Source of the DNA: Stenotrophomonas sp. ASS1
Lineage (GTDB): Bacteria; Pseudomonadota; Gammaproteobacteria; Xanthomonadales; Xanthomonadaceae
DNA: 64,000 nucleotides
Reading direction: 5' to 3'
Assembly (NCBI RefSeq): GCF_004346925.1
Contig: NZ_CP031167.1
Coordinates: 4,174,001 to 4,238,000, forward strand
The notes beneath the pieces are model-generated. The model ran no database searches, was not told the origin of the DNA, and worked only from the letters and a program-made list of their open reading frames with translations. This document shows, in pieces, positions 55,551 to 63,489 of the stretch (its first letter is position 1; every line of letters begins with the position of its first letter). The position numbers and the translations under genes were made by a program.

Positions 55551-57153
55551 TGTCCCGACTCAGGGCGACCCTATAGTTATTTCCATTGAACCCGGGACAT
55601 CAGCAACCTTTGTTGGCGCCAATGGCAGCGGGAAAACGCGCCTTGCGCTACTTATAGAGCAAGGAGCTGGCGAAGGTGTCCATCGCATTTCTGCACACCG
55701 CGCTCTCTCACTGGACCCAACCGTACCAAAGATAAGCGAAAGCCTCGCACTCAAGGGGCTTCGATTTGGCTTTGCGGGAGAAGATGTAGGCATCCATTAC
55801 CGGGAAGCCCATCGCTGGGCGCATGGCAAGGCTGCGGTATCCCTACTCAATGATTTTGATTTCCTAGTGCAAGCACTTTTCGCTGAGCAATCTCGAACCT
55901 CGCTTAGAACGCACCAGAATGCTCGCGCCGGCGTCGATCAACCAGCTGAGCCAACCAAGTTCGAGACCCTCAAAGCCATCTGGGAACGCCTCATTCCACA
56001 CCGCGAACTCGTAATCACTGGTGACAACATTGAGGTGAGAGCTCCAGGAATGGAAGCCCTTTACAGCGCATCCGCAATGAGTGACGGAGAGCGATCAGTC
56101 TTCTATCTGGCCGGCCAGATGCTGATGGCAGCACCAAACTCACTCCTTCTTATCGACGAACCCGAGTTACATGTCCATCGATCGATCATCAACAGGCTTG
56201 GGGATGAACTTGAAAATTTTCGCCGCGATTGCGCTCTGGTATACATCACGCACGACCTTGAATTTGCTGCATCTCGGGTTGGGCAAAAGTACGCCATCCA
56301 AAGCTACAACCCAGATGGTCCCCAATGGGCGCTTGAACCAGTCCCCGAAGAAACAGGATTCACCGAAGAACTCACCACTCTTCTGCTAGGAAGCCGCCGC
56401 CCGATCCTCTTCGTTGAAGGCGACCTCTCAAGTCTAGACAGAGCGGTCTATCGGAGCGCATACGCCCAGTGGACGGTCATTCCCCGCGGATCATGCAGCG
56501 ATGTCATACACTCGGTGATATCGATGCGAGGTAACGCGTCATTAACCCGCATTCATTGCGCTGGAATTGTTGACGCAGATGACTATGACGCATCCGACAT
56601 TGAGTACTTTAACCAGCACAATATATTTGTATTGCCCGTTTCAGAGGTAGAGAATCTTTTTCTCCTGCCTGAGGTAGCAGGGGCGATTGCCCTCACAGAA
56701 CACGTCCCCGATCAGCAATTGAACGCACACATAGCCGGCCTCAACGAGAGGTTGCTGGACTTTGCCAACCAAGATGATCGCATCAGTCCCGTCGTCATTA
56801 GACACACGCTGCGACGAATTGACCGCGCTCTGAAGAAGATCGATTTGGGCAGAACTCAGACCATTGAAGACATCCAGGCCGCCTATGCAGCTCAGACCGA
56901 TGGATTTGACATCTCTGCCATTGCAGCCGAGCGCAGGCACGCAATTGAAACGGCCATTCAGCACAGAGAAGTTCCGGCATTGCTCGCCGTATTTGACAAC
57001 AAAGGGATGTTTGCTGAGGCAGCACGATATCTAAAGCGGACACCGAAGGATGCATTCGAGGCTTGGATTGCCCGTGCGTTGCTCAACGACAACGAACCAA
57101 GGCTTGTGGCCGCCCTACGTCGGGTGCTTCCTCAGATTGAAGTGCCGGGTTAA
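55534..57153 (+). CDS. AAA ATPase fused to DUF4435 (TOPRIM-like) nuclease domain, PARIS-like
   Basis: A 539-residue single-gene fusion. ATPase part: Walker A GANGSGKT at residues 28-35, ABC-type signature SAMSDGERS, Walker B LLLIDEPELHVHRS, switch His in YITHDLEF. From about residue 285 a DUF4435 domain follows with the TOPRIM Glu in FVEGDLSSLDR (about 295), the DxD region GIVDADDYD (about 347) and the hallmark VSEVENLFLLPE. In PARIS anti-phage systems an AAA15 ATPase (AriA) and a DUF4435 nuclease (AriB) work together, sometimes fused. Start 55534 has AAGGA upstream; a longer in-frame ATG at 55441 exists. Lower GC than its surroundings, standing alone. Confidence 0.85.
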   Translation: MTFHFDVPTQGDPIVISIEPGTSATFVGANGSGKTRLALLIEQGAGEGVHRISAHRALSLDPTVPKISESLALKGLRFGFAGEDVGIHYREAHRWAHGKAAVSLLNDFDFLVQALFAEQSRTSLRTHQNARAGVDQPAEPTKFETLKAIWERLIPHRELVITGDNIEVRAPGMEALYSASAMSDGERSVFYLAGQMLMAAPNSLLLIDEPELHVHRSIINRLGDELENFRRDCALVYITHDLEFAASRVGQKYAIQSYNPDGPQWALEPVPEETGFTEELTTLLLGSRRPILFVEGDLSSLDRAVYRSAYAQWTVIPRGSCSDVIHSVISMRGNASLTRIHCAGIVDADDYDASDIEYFNQHNIFVLPVSEVENLFLLPEVAGAIALTEHVPDQQLNAHIAGLNERLLDFANQDDRISPVVIRHTLRRIDRALKKIDLGRTQTIEDIQAAYAAQTDGFDISAIAAERRHAIETAIQHREVPALLAVFDNKGMFAEAARYLKRTPKDAFEAWIARALLNDNEPRLVAALRRVLPQIEVPG

Positions 57154-57286
57154 TCATAGCGCCCGTTGGTAACCAAATGCGCAGCCGGACAGTGATGGCC
57201 GGCCCTTGAACGGCAGTTCCCGACCGGGAGCTGCCATACAGCGCACTCTACGTACAACACAGCCATACCCTTTCCATGCCTTTCCA

Positions 57287-57916
57287 TCAATGCGCCGGCT
57301 CCGCCTTCAGCGCGCTTGAATCCTTGCGCAGCAGGTACATCGCCACCAGCAATGGCCACAGCGAGTTGATCGACGAGAACACGCGCTGTGTCAGCCCCCT
57401 GAACCCCTCCGGATCAGCTCCCACCACGTTCAACCAGAGATAGACGATGCCCCCGATGCTCACCACAGCGGTCACGGCGTACGCTCTTTGATTGGCAGAC
57501 CACGCGCTCAGTTCGATGTGCGACATCGCCGGTGCAATGATGTTGGCGATACCGATGGTGTAGAAGCCGTGCATCGGATGGCCCATGGGCCAGAGCCCGT
57601 TGGTCAGCATGGTAATGCCAAAGACCAACCAGCAGATTGCACCTACTGCAATCCGGCGACCGGACTCCCGCCATACCCCGATGGAGAACGCCACGAAGCC
57701 CACACCGGAGCCAATGGCAGCAATCCTGGCGCAGATGCTTGCGAGCGTCGGCGCCTGCAGCAGCTCGCTGGCGTGCTGTGCAAGCGGGTTGTAGCCCGGC
57801 GAGAACACGGCGGCAACGCTGGTCCAGAACAGGAACCATGGAAGCGGGACCAGACCCGCGCAGAGAAGCAGTCGGCTGCGGCGTGACACGTACGGTGGTC
57901 CTTCTTTGGCCTGCAT
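57287..57916 (-). CDS. DUF998 membrane protein
   Basis: A 209-residue integral membrane protein with six helices and family segments SPGYNPLAQHASELL, GVGFVAFSIGVW, GLWPMGHPMHGFYTIGIANIIAPAMSHIEL. Function unknown. ATG 57916 gives MQAKEGPPYVSRRSR; a longer frame upstream lacks membrane character. It converges on the ATPase gene. Confidence 0.85.
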   Translation of the reverse strand: MQAKEGPPYVSRRSRLLLCAGLVPLPWFLFWTSVAAVFSPGYNPLAQHASELLQAPTLASICARIAAIGSGVGFVAFSIGVWRESGRRIAVGAICWLVFGITMLTNGLWPMGHPMHGFYTIGIANIIAPAMSHIELSAWSANQRAYAVTAVVSIGGIVYLWLNVVGADPEGFRGLTQRVFSSINSLWPLLVAMYLLRKDSSALKAEPAH

Positions 57917-58300
57917 CAGTGGGTGGAATCCAGACGAGCGCTGCAGAACCTTCCTACTGCGGGCAGGACGATCGTGAGTGACTACAGCAGTAGTCAGATT
58001 GCGCGCCGCACTCGGTAGGTTCAATAGGCAAGAAGTCATTCAAACCATCCAGCGGGTGTCGCAGCGGTTCGGTTGCATGAGCGATCACACATGTCCGATG
58101 GGCGAGTGCTGTCGCATTTGCCGCGCCTTGCATTTCTGACGGAAGGTTCTGTCGACTCCGTTCCAGAAGTGCCGTTCCGCCTAGCACGCCAAGGCTCTCG
58201 CCGCTTCCGGTGCTATGCGACAATGCCAAAAGCGTCTCGGGTTCTGGCGGCATTGACCCCTACCCGTTGGCATTCCGAACAACAGCAGGTAATCGTTACT

Positions 58301-58508
58301 ACGCCACCGTGCATCGGTGGTCGGGACTCGAAAACCCGGATTGCTAGACGTAAGTTTGCGCTTGCCAGCCGGCACCACCGCGCGTGGTGCCGGCTGGCAA
58401 TCCGTCTGCCGGCTATGGCGGGCGGGGCGTGGGGGCCTCGTGCCCGCCGGCTTTGTCTAGCAACCGGTTTTCGAGCCACGCCCTGTCCGCCACCTTTATC
58501 GGTGGCGG
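58301..58508 (+). repeat. Large symmetric structured element with 21-bp outer boxes
   Basis: Outer boxes: CTCGAAAACCCGGATTGCTAG (58327-58349) and its near complement GTCTAGCAACCGGTTTTCGAG (58455-58475) can pair over about 21 bases. Enclosed are a perfect 17-base-arm palindrome at 58362-58400 and a second hairpin (GCCGGC...GCCGGC around 58409-58452). Outside each box lies a small hairpin (ACCACCG...CGGTGGT at 58304-58321 and CCACC...GGTGG at 58490-58504). No terminator or ORF inside. It ends 28 bases before the next gene. Confidence 0.7.
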
Positions 58509-58535
58509 CGTCCGCTTGCATGCACGGAGCCCGCC

Positions 58536-58892
58536 ATGACCACGCCGCACTCCCCGCCCCCGCGCCCGATCCAGAAGGCGCCCTCGGCCGCTCCGGCCCC
58601 GGATCCCAACAGCCTCATCGCCATCCTGCACGCCATCGGCGCGGGCGCTGCGGCCGATGGCCAGCCTTGGCCCGAGCGGCATCACCTGCGCAGCCGGCAG
58701 ATGCAGTTGTCCGACGCCGACTGCGCACTCACCGGCCAGCGCATCGTGCAGGAGATCCTGCTGGCGGCCGAGCGCACGCGCCAGAACGGCGAGCCGGAGC
58801 AGTACGTGGGCGACCGGGTGATGGAGGGGCTGGTGATGGCCGATCTGGCGCTGACCGCCTTCATCCACGAGCGGATGCGCCCCAAGGACTGA
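58536..58892 (+). CDS. Small hypothetical protein next to the structured element
   Basis: A 118-residue soluble protein: Pro-rich N-terminus (TTPHSPPPRPIQKAPSAAPAPDPNS), then helices (LIAILHAIGAGAAADG..., DADCALTGQRIVQEILLAAERTR..., VMEGLVMADLALTAFIHERM). ATG 58536 has GGAG seven bases upstream. Not recognised; its strong ribosome site and position after the structured element support it being a real gene. Confidence 0.7.
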   Translation: MTTPHSPPPRPIQKAPSAAPAPDPNSLIAILHAIGAGAAADGQPWPERHHLRSRQMQLSDADCALTGQRIVQEILLAAERTRQNGEPEQYVGDRVMEGLVMADLALTAFIHERMRPKD

Positions 58893-58937
58893 GCGCGCTT
58901 ATGGCGCGGACCTTTCTGCCTGTGTGCGGGGTGACAA

Positions 58938-59591
58938 ATGAAGATGCACGGCCTTGCCGCTGCGGTGGTGTGCATCGCGGTGATCGGCGCGATGTGGGTG
59001 GAGTGGCCCGAGCCCGCGGGCGATCAGGTCTGGGCCTACCAGAAGCTGCAGCCGGCCGATTACCGCCTGCTGCACAGTGATGCGCTCGGCTTTGTGACCG
59101 CGAAGGCCCACGAGGGCTTTGAACTGCACGCGCGCCTTGCCGGGGCGACGTCCTTCGAGATCCGGTGCAAGGGCGTGCTGGTGATGGACGTGGAAAACGT
59201 ACCCTCGCGCGTGCTGATCCGCATGCCTGCCGATGCACGGTGGCGGGCACCGGACATCGAGCGTCTGCGCTTCAGCTTCGAGCGTTGGCTGGATCTGCAC
59301 CAGAGCCAGGGGCGGTTGCTGGTGGAAAGTGCGGGGCCTTCGTGGGTTGAGGCACGGCTTGGGCGCCTTGACAGGTCGGTGCCTGATGACCAGCGCTGCG
59401 TGTTCAGGGACCCAGGCCACCCTCGGCTGGAATCTCCCTCGTCATTCCGCCTATCCAGCAGACCATTGCAGGCAGTGGAAGGAATGGCAGCATCTCCTCG
59501 GCATTGTTCCGAAATCCCAAAAGAGCCGCGTGAACCACGTGCCCCCGGCACCGTTTCGGCGCAACTTGTGGCTGCGCAGAAGCCCCGCTAG
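58938..59591 (+). CDS. Hypothetical membrane-anchored protein, possibly with an eroded C-terminus
   Basis: The first 140 residues look coding: an N-terminal hydrophobic anchor (MHGLAAAVVCIAVIGAMWVEW) and a globular part (LLHSDALGFVTAKAHEGFELHARLAGATSFEIRCKGVLVMDVENVPSRVLIRMPADARW...LRFSFERWLDLH). From about residue 145 the composition changes to Arg/Pro/Ser-rich sequence without pattern, suggesting a frameshift or fusion with non-coding DNA. Its place upstream of an effector-immunity pair would suit a second, periplasmic immunity protein (inference). Confidence 0.5.
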   Translation: MKMHGLAAAVVCIAVIGAMWVEWPEPAGDQVWAYQKLQPADYRLLHSDALGFVTAKAHEGFELHARLAGATSFEIRCKGVLVMDVENVPSRVLIRMPADARWRAPDIERLRFSFERWLDLHQSQGRLLVESAGPSWVEARLGRLDRSVPDDQRCVFRDPGHPRLESPSSFRLSSRPLQAVEGMAASPRHCSEIPKEPREPRAPGTVSAQLVAAQKPR

Positions 59592-59630
59592 CATCGGCTC
59601 AACGGCTTTTCCCGTTCTGCCCCTGCATCC

Positions 59631-60296
59631 ATGATGGAAGCCCCCGTGACCGAATCGACCGCCATCGAAGTTTCAGCCGAAGCCGCACCCCACAAGGGCG
59701 AATTCTTCCTGATCGACGCAGGCTTGCTGAGCAACGGCGGGGTTCCCGGTATAGAGATCGCCAACGAAGACAAGCTGATCGATCCGGGGATGAATGTCAT
59801 CTCGCGTCCTGATGGAACGCCAGGCCAGTATCCGGAGCGCCCCCACCTGGTTCATGTGCCCGAGAAGGGCGCAATGCCACGCGATCTGGAAGAGCTCGCT
59901 GGCATCTGGATTGTGTCGGAGCCGCTGAAGCAGCTGTTTGAGCAGATGGACCCCCAGGCGTTTGCCTTTGTGGCCTGCGACTTCAGCCTTGCTGACGGCA
60001 GCCCCGGCCCTCAGTACTACCTGGGCAATGTGCTGCGCAGGCTCGATGCCCTGGATGAAGCCGCTTCCCGCGTGAGGATCAAGCTCGACCACAATTATCA
60101 GACCGGCGAGGACGAGAAGCTCTACAGCCTCGTCGGCGGAGCCAGCCTGGTGTTCAAACAGGACGTTGTGGGCGATGCCCATATCTTCCGCCAGGATCGC
60201 ATGGGCGCACCGCCCATCTGCGACCGCGCGATGTTTGATGCATTGGCTGCGGCCAATTTCTCCGGCGTACGGCTGCGTGATGTAGCCGATCTCTAA
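59631..60296 (+). CDS. DUF1629 (Imm11-type) putative immunity protein
   Basis: A 221-residue cytosolic-looking protein: GEFFLIDAGLLSNGG...ERPHLVHVPEKGAMPRDLEELAGIWIVSEPLKQLFE, then VACDFS, YLGNVLRRLDALDEAASRV, DAHIFRQDRMGAPPICDRAMFDALAAANFSGVRLRDV. This matches the DUF1629/Imm11 pattern of immunity proteins in polymorphic toxin systems. It ends 41 bases before the effector gene. That it protects against the adjacent nuclease is inferred from gene order. Confidence 0.8.
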   Translation: MMEAPVTESTAIEVSAEAAPHKGEFFLIDAGLLSNGGVPGIEIANEDKLIDPGMNVISRPDGTPGQYPERPHLVHVPEKGAMPRDLEELAGIWIVSEPLKQLFEQMDPQAFAFVACDFSLADGSPGPQYYLGNVLRRLDALDEAASRVRIKLDHNYQTGEDEKLYSLVGGASLVFKQDVVGDAHIFRQDRMGAPPICDRAMFDALAAANFSGVRLRDVADL

Positions 60297-60337
60297 GACG
60301 AGCTCCTTCAAACGGATTCTTGAACGAGGTGGTGCGC

Positions 60338-63013
60338 ATGGCCGACACACCGGTTTTTCAGGGACACCATCTGATCGAACAGAATGCGTTCGAGCAAAGC
60401 CAACTGCTGAAGTCGCTTGCCAGGAGTGGTCATTTCACGCTCCACGGCCCCGACAACATTCTCAACCTGCCCGCGAACCCCGCGCTGGCAACCCGCCTGG
60501 GTATTTCGCCACACTCAGGCGGCCCGTTGAGTGCGTACACGGATCAACTGAAGTTCGTTCTCGAGGACCTCACGGAAACCTACGATGGCCGAACCCTGCT
60601 GGCGAAGGATTCTCCGCCGGATGTGCGCGCTGCTGCCGTCGAGCGTATGGGTGCCCGCATCCAGAACCTGGAATACACCCTTCGCGCCGGCATCCTCAAC
60701 GGCGACCTGGTTACCAACACGCCCGAGAACATGACCGCGGCGGAAGCCAACGCCAAGATCCGCACCTTCTTCTCCGATCTGGACGGCTACCAGCGCACCC
60801 ACGCCGCGCAGATTGCGGAACTGAAGACCCTCAACCCCTCCGAGCTGCGCTGGCGCGCTGTCACCCAGTCCGAAGCCAATGTGAAGGCGGCGTTGGATGC
60901 CATCGACGAACCCGGCAACTCGACCCTGAGCGAGCGCTGGGGTGGCCGCGCATCAATGGGCACCGCGATTCAGGAGGCCAACCAGGGCGGTCGCCTGCCG
61001 CTGACCGAGCACACCGCTGCCCGCGTACGCACTGCGTTCAACCCGGAAATGCCACTGACCATCGTGCGCCCTGGCCCGGCAAGCACGGCTCCGGAACTGG
61101 CTGGCTCTGCAGGGCGAGCGGGCGCTGCAGAAGGTGCCGCCGAAGCTGCCGCCGCGCGCGGACAGATTACCGGCGCCCGCGTACTCGGGGCCGCGGGTGT
61201 CGCCGCACTGGCCGTGGACTTCGCCATCACCGGCCACCGCGTGGCCGAGTTGCGCAGCGAGGGCAACGACGCCGGCGCAAAATCTGCGGCCACCCACTTC
61301 GTGGGGCGCACCGCGGGCGGCTTTGGCGGCGGCTTCCTGTTGGGCGCAGGGTACGGAGTCGTTACCGGCTCGTGGACCGGGCCAGGTGCGCTGGCTACCG
61401 GACTGCTGGGCGGCGTGGCCGGCGGCTTCGCCGGTGAGTACTGGGCCCAGTACCAGGACAAGAAAGCCGTTTACACCCAAGTGGACCGCAGTGGCAACGA
61501 ATGGAACCGCGACCCGGAGGATGCAGAGGGCACCTGGAGCCGCAGCGTGCGCACACCGCAGCCCGACGGAAGCTACCGCGAGATCACGATGGTCGCCGGT
61601 GGCCGGCTGGTGGACGAGTTGAACTACAAAGCCGCCAACGACTCCTATTCACTGGGCATGGCCAACCTGCCCAGGCCGCAGAACCCCTTCAAGCTCGATG
61701 CAGGCGGCGAGAGCACGCCGCCGCGCGAGCCGTTTGAAACCAACCGCCACTACGTGCGCAATTCGCACAACGGCGAATGGAACCTCTCCATCCACTCAAT
61801 GATTGATGGACGCGTTCCCTTTGACTACAGCGTGCCCGTCGGCCCGGAAAAGTCCGGCCAACTGGAACGGGAATCGCAGCGCATCATTGCCCAGAACGCG
61901 ACAAACACGCCCGAGGCGCTCGCCGCCCGTTACCAGGTCGCGTTCAACCAGTACAACTGGCACGAGTTCGCCACCATTGAGCCGGTACCGGAGGTGATCA
62001 CCAACGCGCTGACCCAGACGCAGCCCCTGCGCGCCTCCAACGGCGAGAAGTACACACAGGACGCCAACGGGCAGTGGCAAACGCCGGGTTGGGTGTATGG
62101 CACCAACCCGGCCGAGGGCAGCATCATCGAGGAGCTCAATCGTACGCGCCAGAGCCAGCAGGCCGGCGTACAGGAGCTGACATCCATGGCCGACATCGCC
62201 CGGGCCAACCCCACGCCGACCGAGTACGGCCTGCGCAGCCAGGTGGTGGACGCCTACCGTAGTGCCGGCATTGTGCGCAGTGCCGAAGAGATTGATGACG
62301 CCGTAGCCGCCGTTGCCCAGGATCATGCACGCGCCGTGCCCGACTTCGGCACGTTCACGCTGCAGGTACAGAAGGATGGCTCGCTGGCCACACTGGCTGG
62401 GAAAGATGACGAGCGCATGCAGATCGTTTCCGTCACCACGCCAAAGGAGATTGCACAGGCACACGTGCAGCGCACGACCTCAGAGCAGGAGCAACAACCT
62501 GGGGGTGTCGCACCGAACGCACCTTCGCCACACACCTCCAGGCCTGCCACGCAGCACGACGCTGACGTAGACCGAGACCACAGCACAGCCCTGCGCCCAG
62601 GTGGCAGCGGGCTGCTGGAGCAGTTGCGCTCGTCGGTAGCCATGCTGGATGAAAAGAACAACAAGCCGTGGGACCAGAGCAGCGACCGCCTGCTGGCCAG
62701 CGCCTACCGGCTTGCGGCAGACGCCGGGTTCAAGCCCGGCGACAAGGTAGACATGGCATTGAGTGAAGCCACCGAAACCCGTGCTGCGGGTACCACGCTG
62801 TTCGTGACACGCTCCGGGCCGGGAGCGTCATCGGACCCCGCCGCCAACCGGGTGCAGATGCCAACACAGGACGCCCTGGCGATCGCACCGGAGCAGCAGT
62901 ATGCAGCGGCCAACCGGAGCCTCGGCGCTCAGGACCGGGAGCAGTCGCAGCAGCTGGCGCAAGCGCAGGAGCGGCAGCAGGAAGAGAGCCGGCAGGGGCC
63001 ACGGATGGGCTGA
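60338..63013 (+). CDS. Xanthomonas-type T4SS effector: AHH nuclease + XVIPCD domain
   Basis: An 891-residue protein in three parts. (1) An N-terminal AHH/HNH-like nuclease (about 1-80) with GHHLIEQN (His10-His11), LHGPDNIL (His36) and SPHSGGPLSAY (His59). (2) A glycine-zipper membrane hairpin (about 280-370: AGVAALAVDFAI..., GFGGGFLLGAGYG..., LGGVAGGFAGEY) and a long middle region. (3) A C-terminal XVIPCD-like domain (about 755-891: LLEQLRSSVAMLD...PWDQSSDRLLASAYRLA...DPAANRVQMPTQDAL) ending in a Gln-rich tail, the known recognition signal for the VirD4 protein of Xanthomonas-type killing T4SS. ATG 60338 has GAGGTG upstream; a TTG 18 bases earlier is less likely. Confidence 0.88.
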   Translation: MADTPVFQGHHLIEQNAFEQSQLLKSLARSGHFTLHGPDNILNLPANPALATRLGISPHSGGPLSAYTDQLKFVLEDLTETYDGRTLLAKDSPPDVRAAAVERMGARIQNLEYTLRAGILNGDLVTNTPENMTAAEANAKIRTFFSDLDGYQRTHAAQIAELKTLNPSELRWRAVTQSEANVKAALDAIDEPGNSTLSERWGGRASMGTAIQEANQGGRLPLTEHTAARVRTAFNPEMPLTIVRPGPASTAPELAGSAGRAGAAEGAAEAAAARGQITGARVLGAAGVAALAVDFAITGHRVAELRSEGNDAGAKSAATHFVGRTAGGFGGGFLLGAGYGVVTGSWTGPGALATGLLGGVAGGFAGEYWAQYQDKKAVYTQVDRSGNEWNRDPEDAEGTWSRSVRTPQPDGSYREITMVAGGRLVDELNYKAANDSYSLGMANLPRPQNPFKLDAGGESTPPREPFETNRHYVRNSHNGEWNLSIHSMIDGRVPFDYSVPVGPEKSGQLERESQRIIAQNATNTPEALAARYQVAFNQYNWHEFATIEPVPEVITNALTQTQPLRASNGEKYTQDANGQWQTPGWVYGTNPAEGSIIEELNRTRQSQQAGVQELTSMADIARANPTPTEYGLRSQVVDAYRSAGIVRSAEEIDDAVAAVAQDHARAVPDFGTFTLQVQKDGSLATLAGKDDERMQIVSVTTPKEIAQAHVQRTTSEQEQQPGGVAPNAPSPHTSRPATQHDADVDRDHSTALRPGGSGLLEQLRSSVAMLDEKNNKPWDQSSDRLLASAYRLAADAGFKPGDKVDMALSEATETRAAGTTLFVTRSGPGASSDPAANRVQMPTQDALAIAPEQQYAAANRSLGAQDREQSQQLAQAQERQQEESRQGPRMG

Positions 63014-63219
63014 TGGCGGCGGTTCTGGCTGATCAACGTCGATCCACTTGATACCGGGCGAGTTCCGGCGCTCACATTGCAGAGACTGGTCGCCGCATAG
63101 GAACAAGGCACGCTCCGGGCACCTGTCGGAATCCTCCTAGCTGCGTCGCCAACAAACCCCGATATCCCTGCGCAGAGCGCCTGCCACACCATCAAACATC
63201 CCTCCGCAGGAAGCCACAC
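63014..63219. other. Intergenic region between effector and comM fragment
   Basis: 206 bases with no ORF, terminator or repeat recognised. Just before 63220 is TCCGCAGGAAGCC, the likely ribosome site of comM. Confidence 0.4.
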
Positions 63220-63483
63220 ATGAGCCTGGCGCTGGTCCACAGCCGTGCCCGCGCCGGGGTCGACGCCCCGCTGGTGCGGGTCGAAGTGCATCTCTCTGGC
63301 GGCCTGCCTGTCACGCAGATCGTGGGCTTGGCCGAGACCAGTGTGCGCGAATCACGCGAGCGCGTGCGAGCCGCCCTGCTCTGCGCGCGCTTCGACTTTC
63401 CGCAGCGGCGCATCACGTTGAACATCGCGCCTCGAGCATGTCGCACCTTGGCGTCGTCGGGCTGCGGGCTCGGCTTCACCTAA
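63220..63483 (+). pseudogene. comM: Truncated comM (Mg-chelatase-like competence protein), 5' fragment only
   Basis: The first 71 codons read as ComM/YifB (LALVHSRARAGVDAPLVRVEVHLSGGLPVTQIVGLAETSVRESRERVRAALL...RRITLNIAP). Homology stops at about 63432 and the frame ends after 16 unrelated residues (RACRTLASSGCGLGFT). The remaining 430 residues with the AAA+ motor are missing. comM normally helps branch migration during transformation. The break is followed by a minus-strand permease gene, so an insertion or deletion removed the 3' part. Confidence 0.85.
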
Positions 63484-63489
63484 AATGGG

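Noticed and set aside
57930..58253. Short frames in the gap left of the structured element
   Set aside because: Overlapping frames on both strands with no pattern; more likely non-coding.
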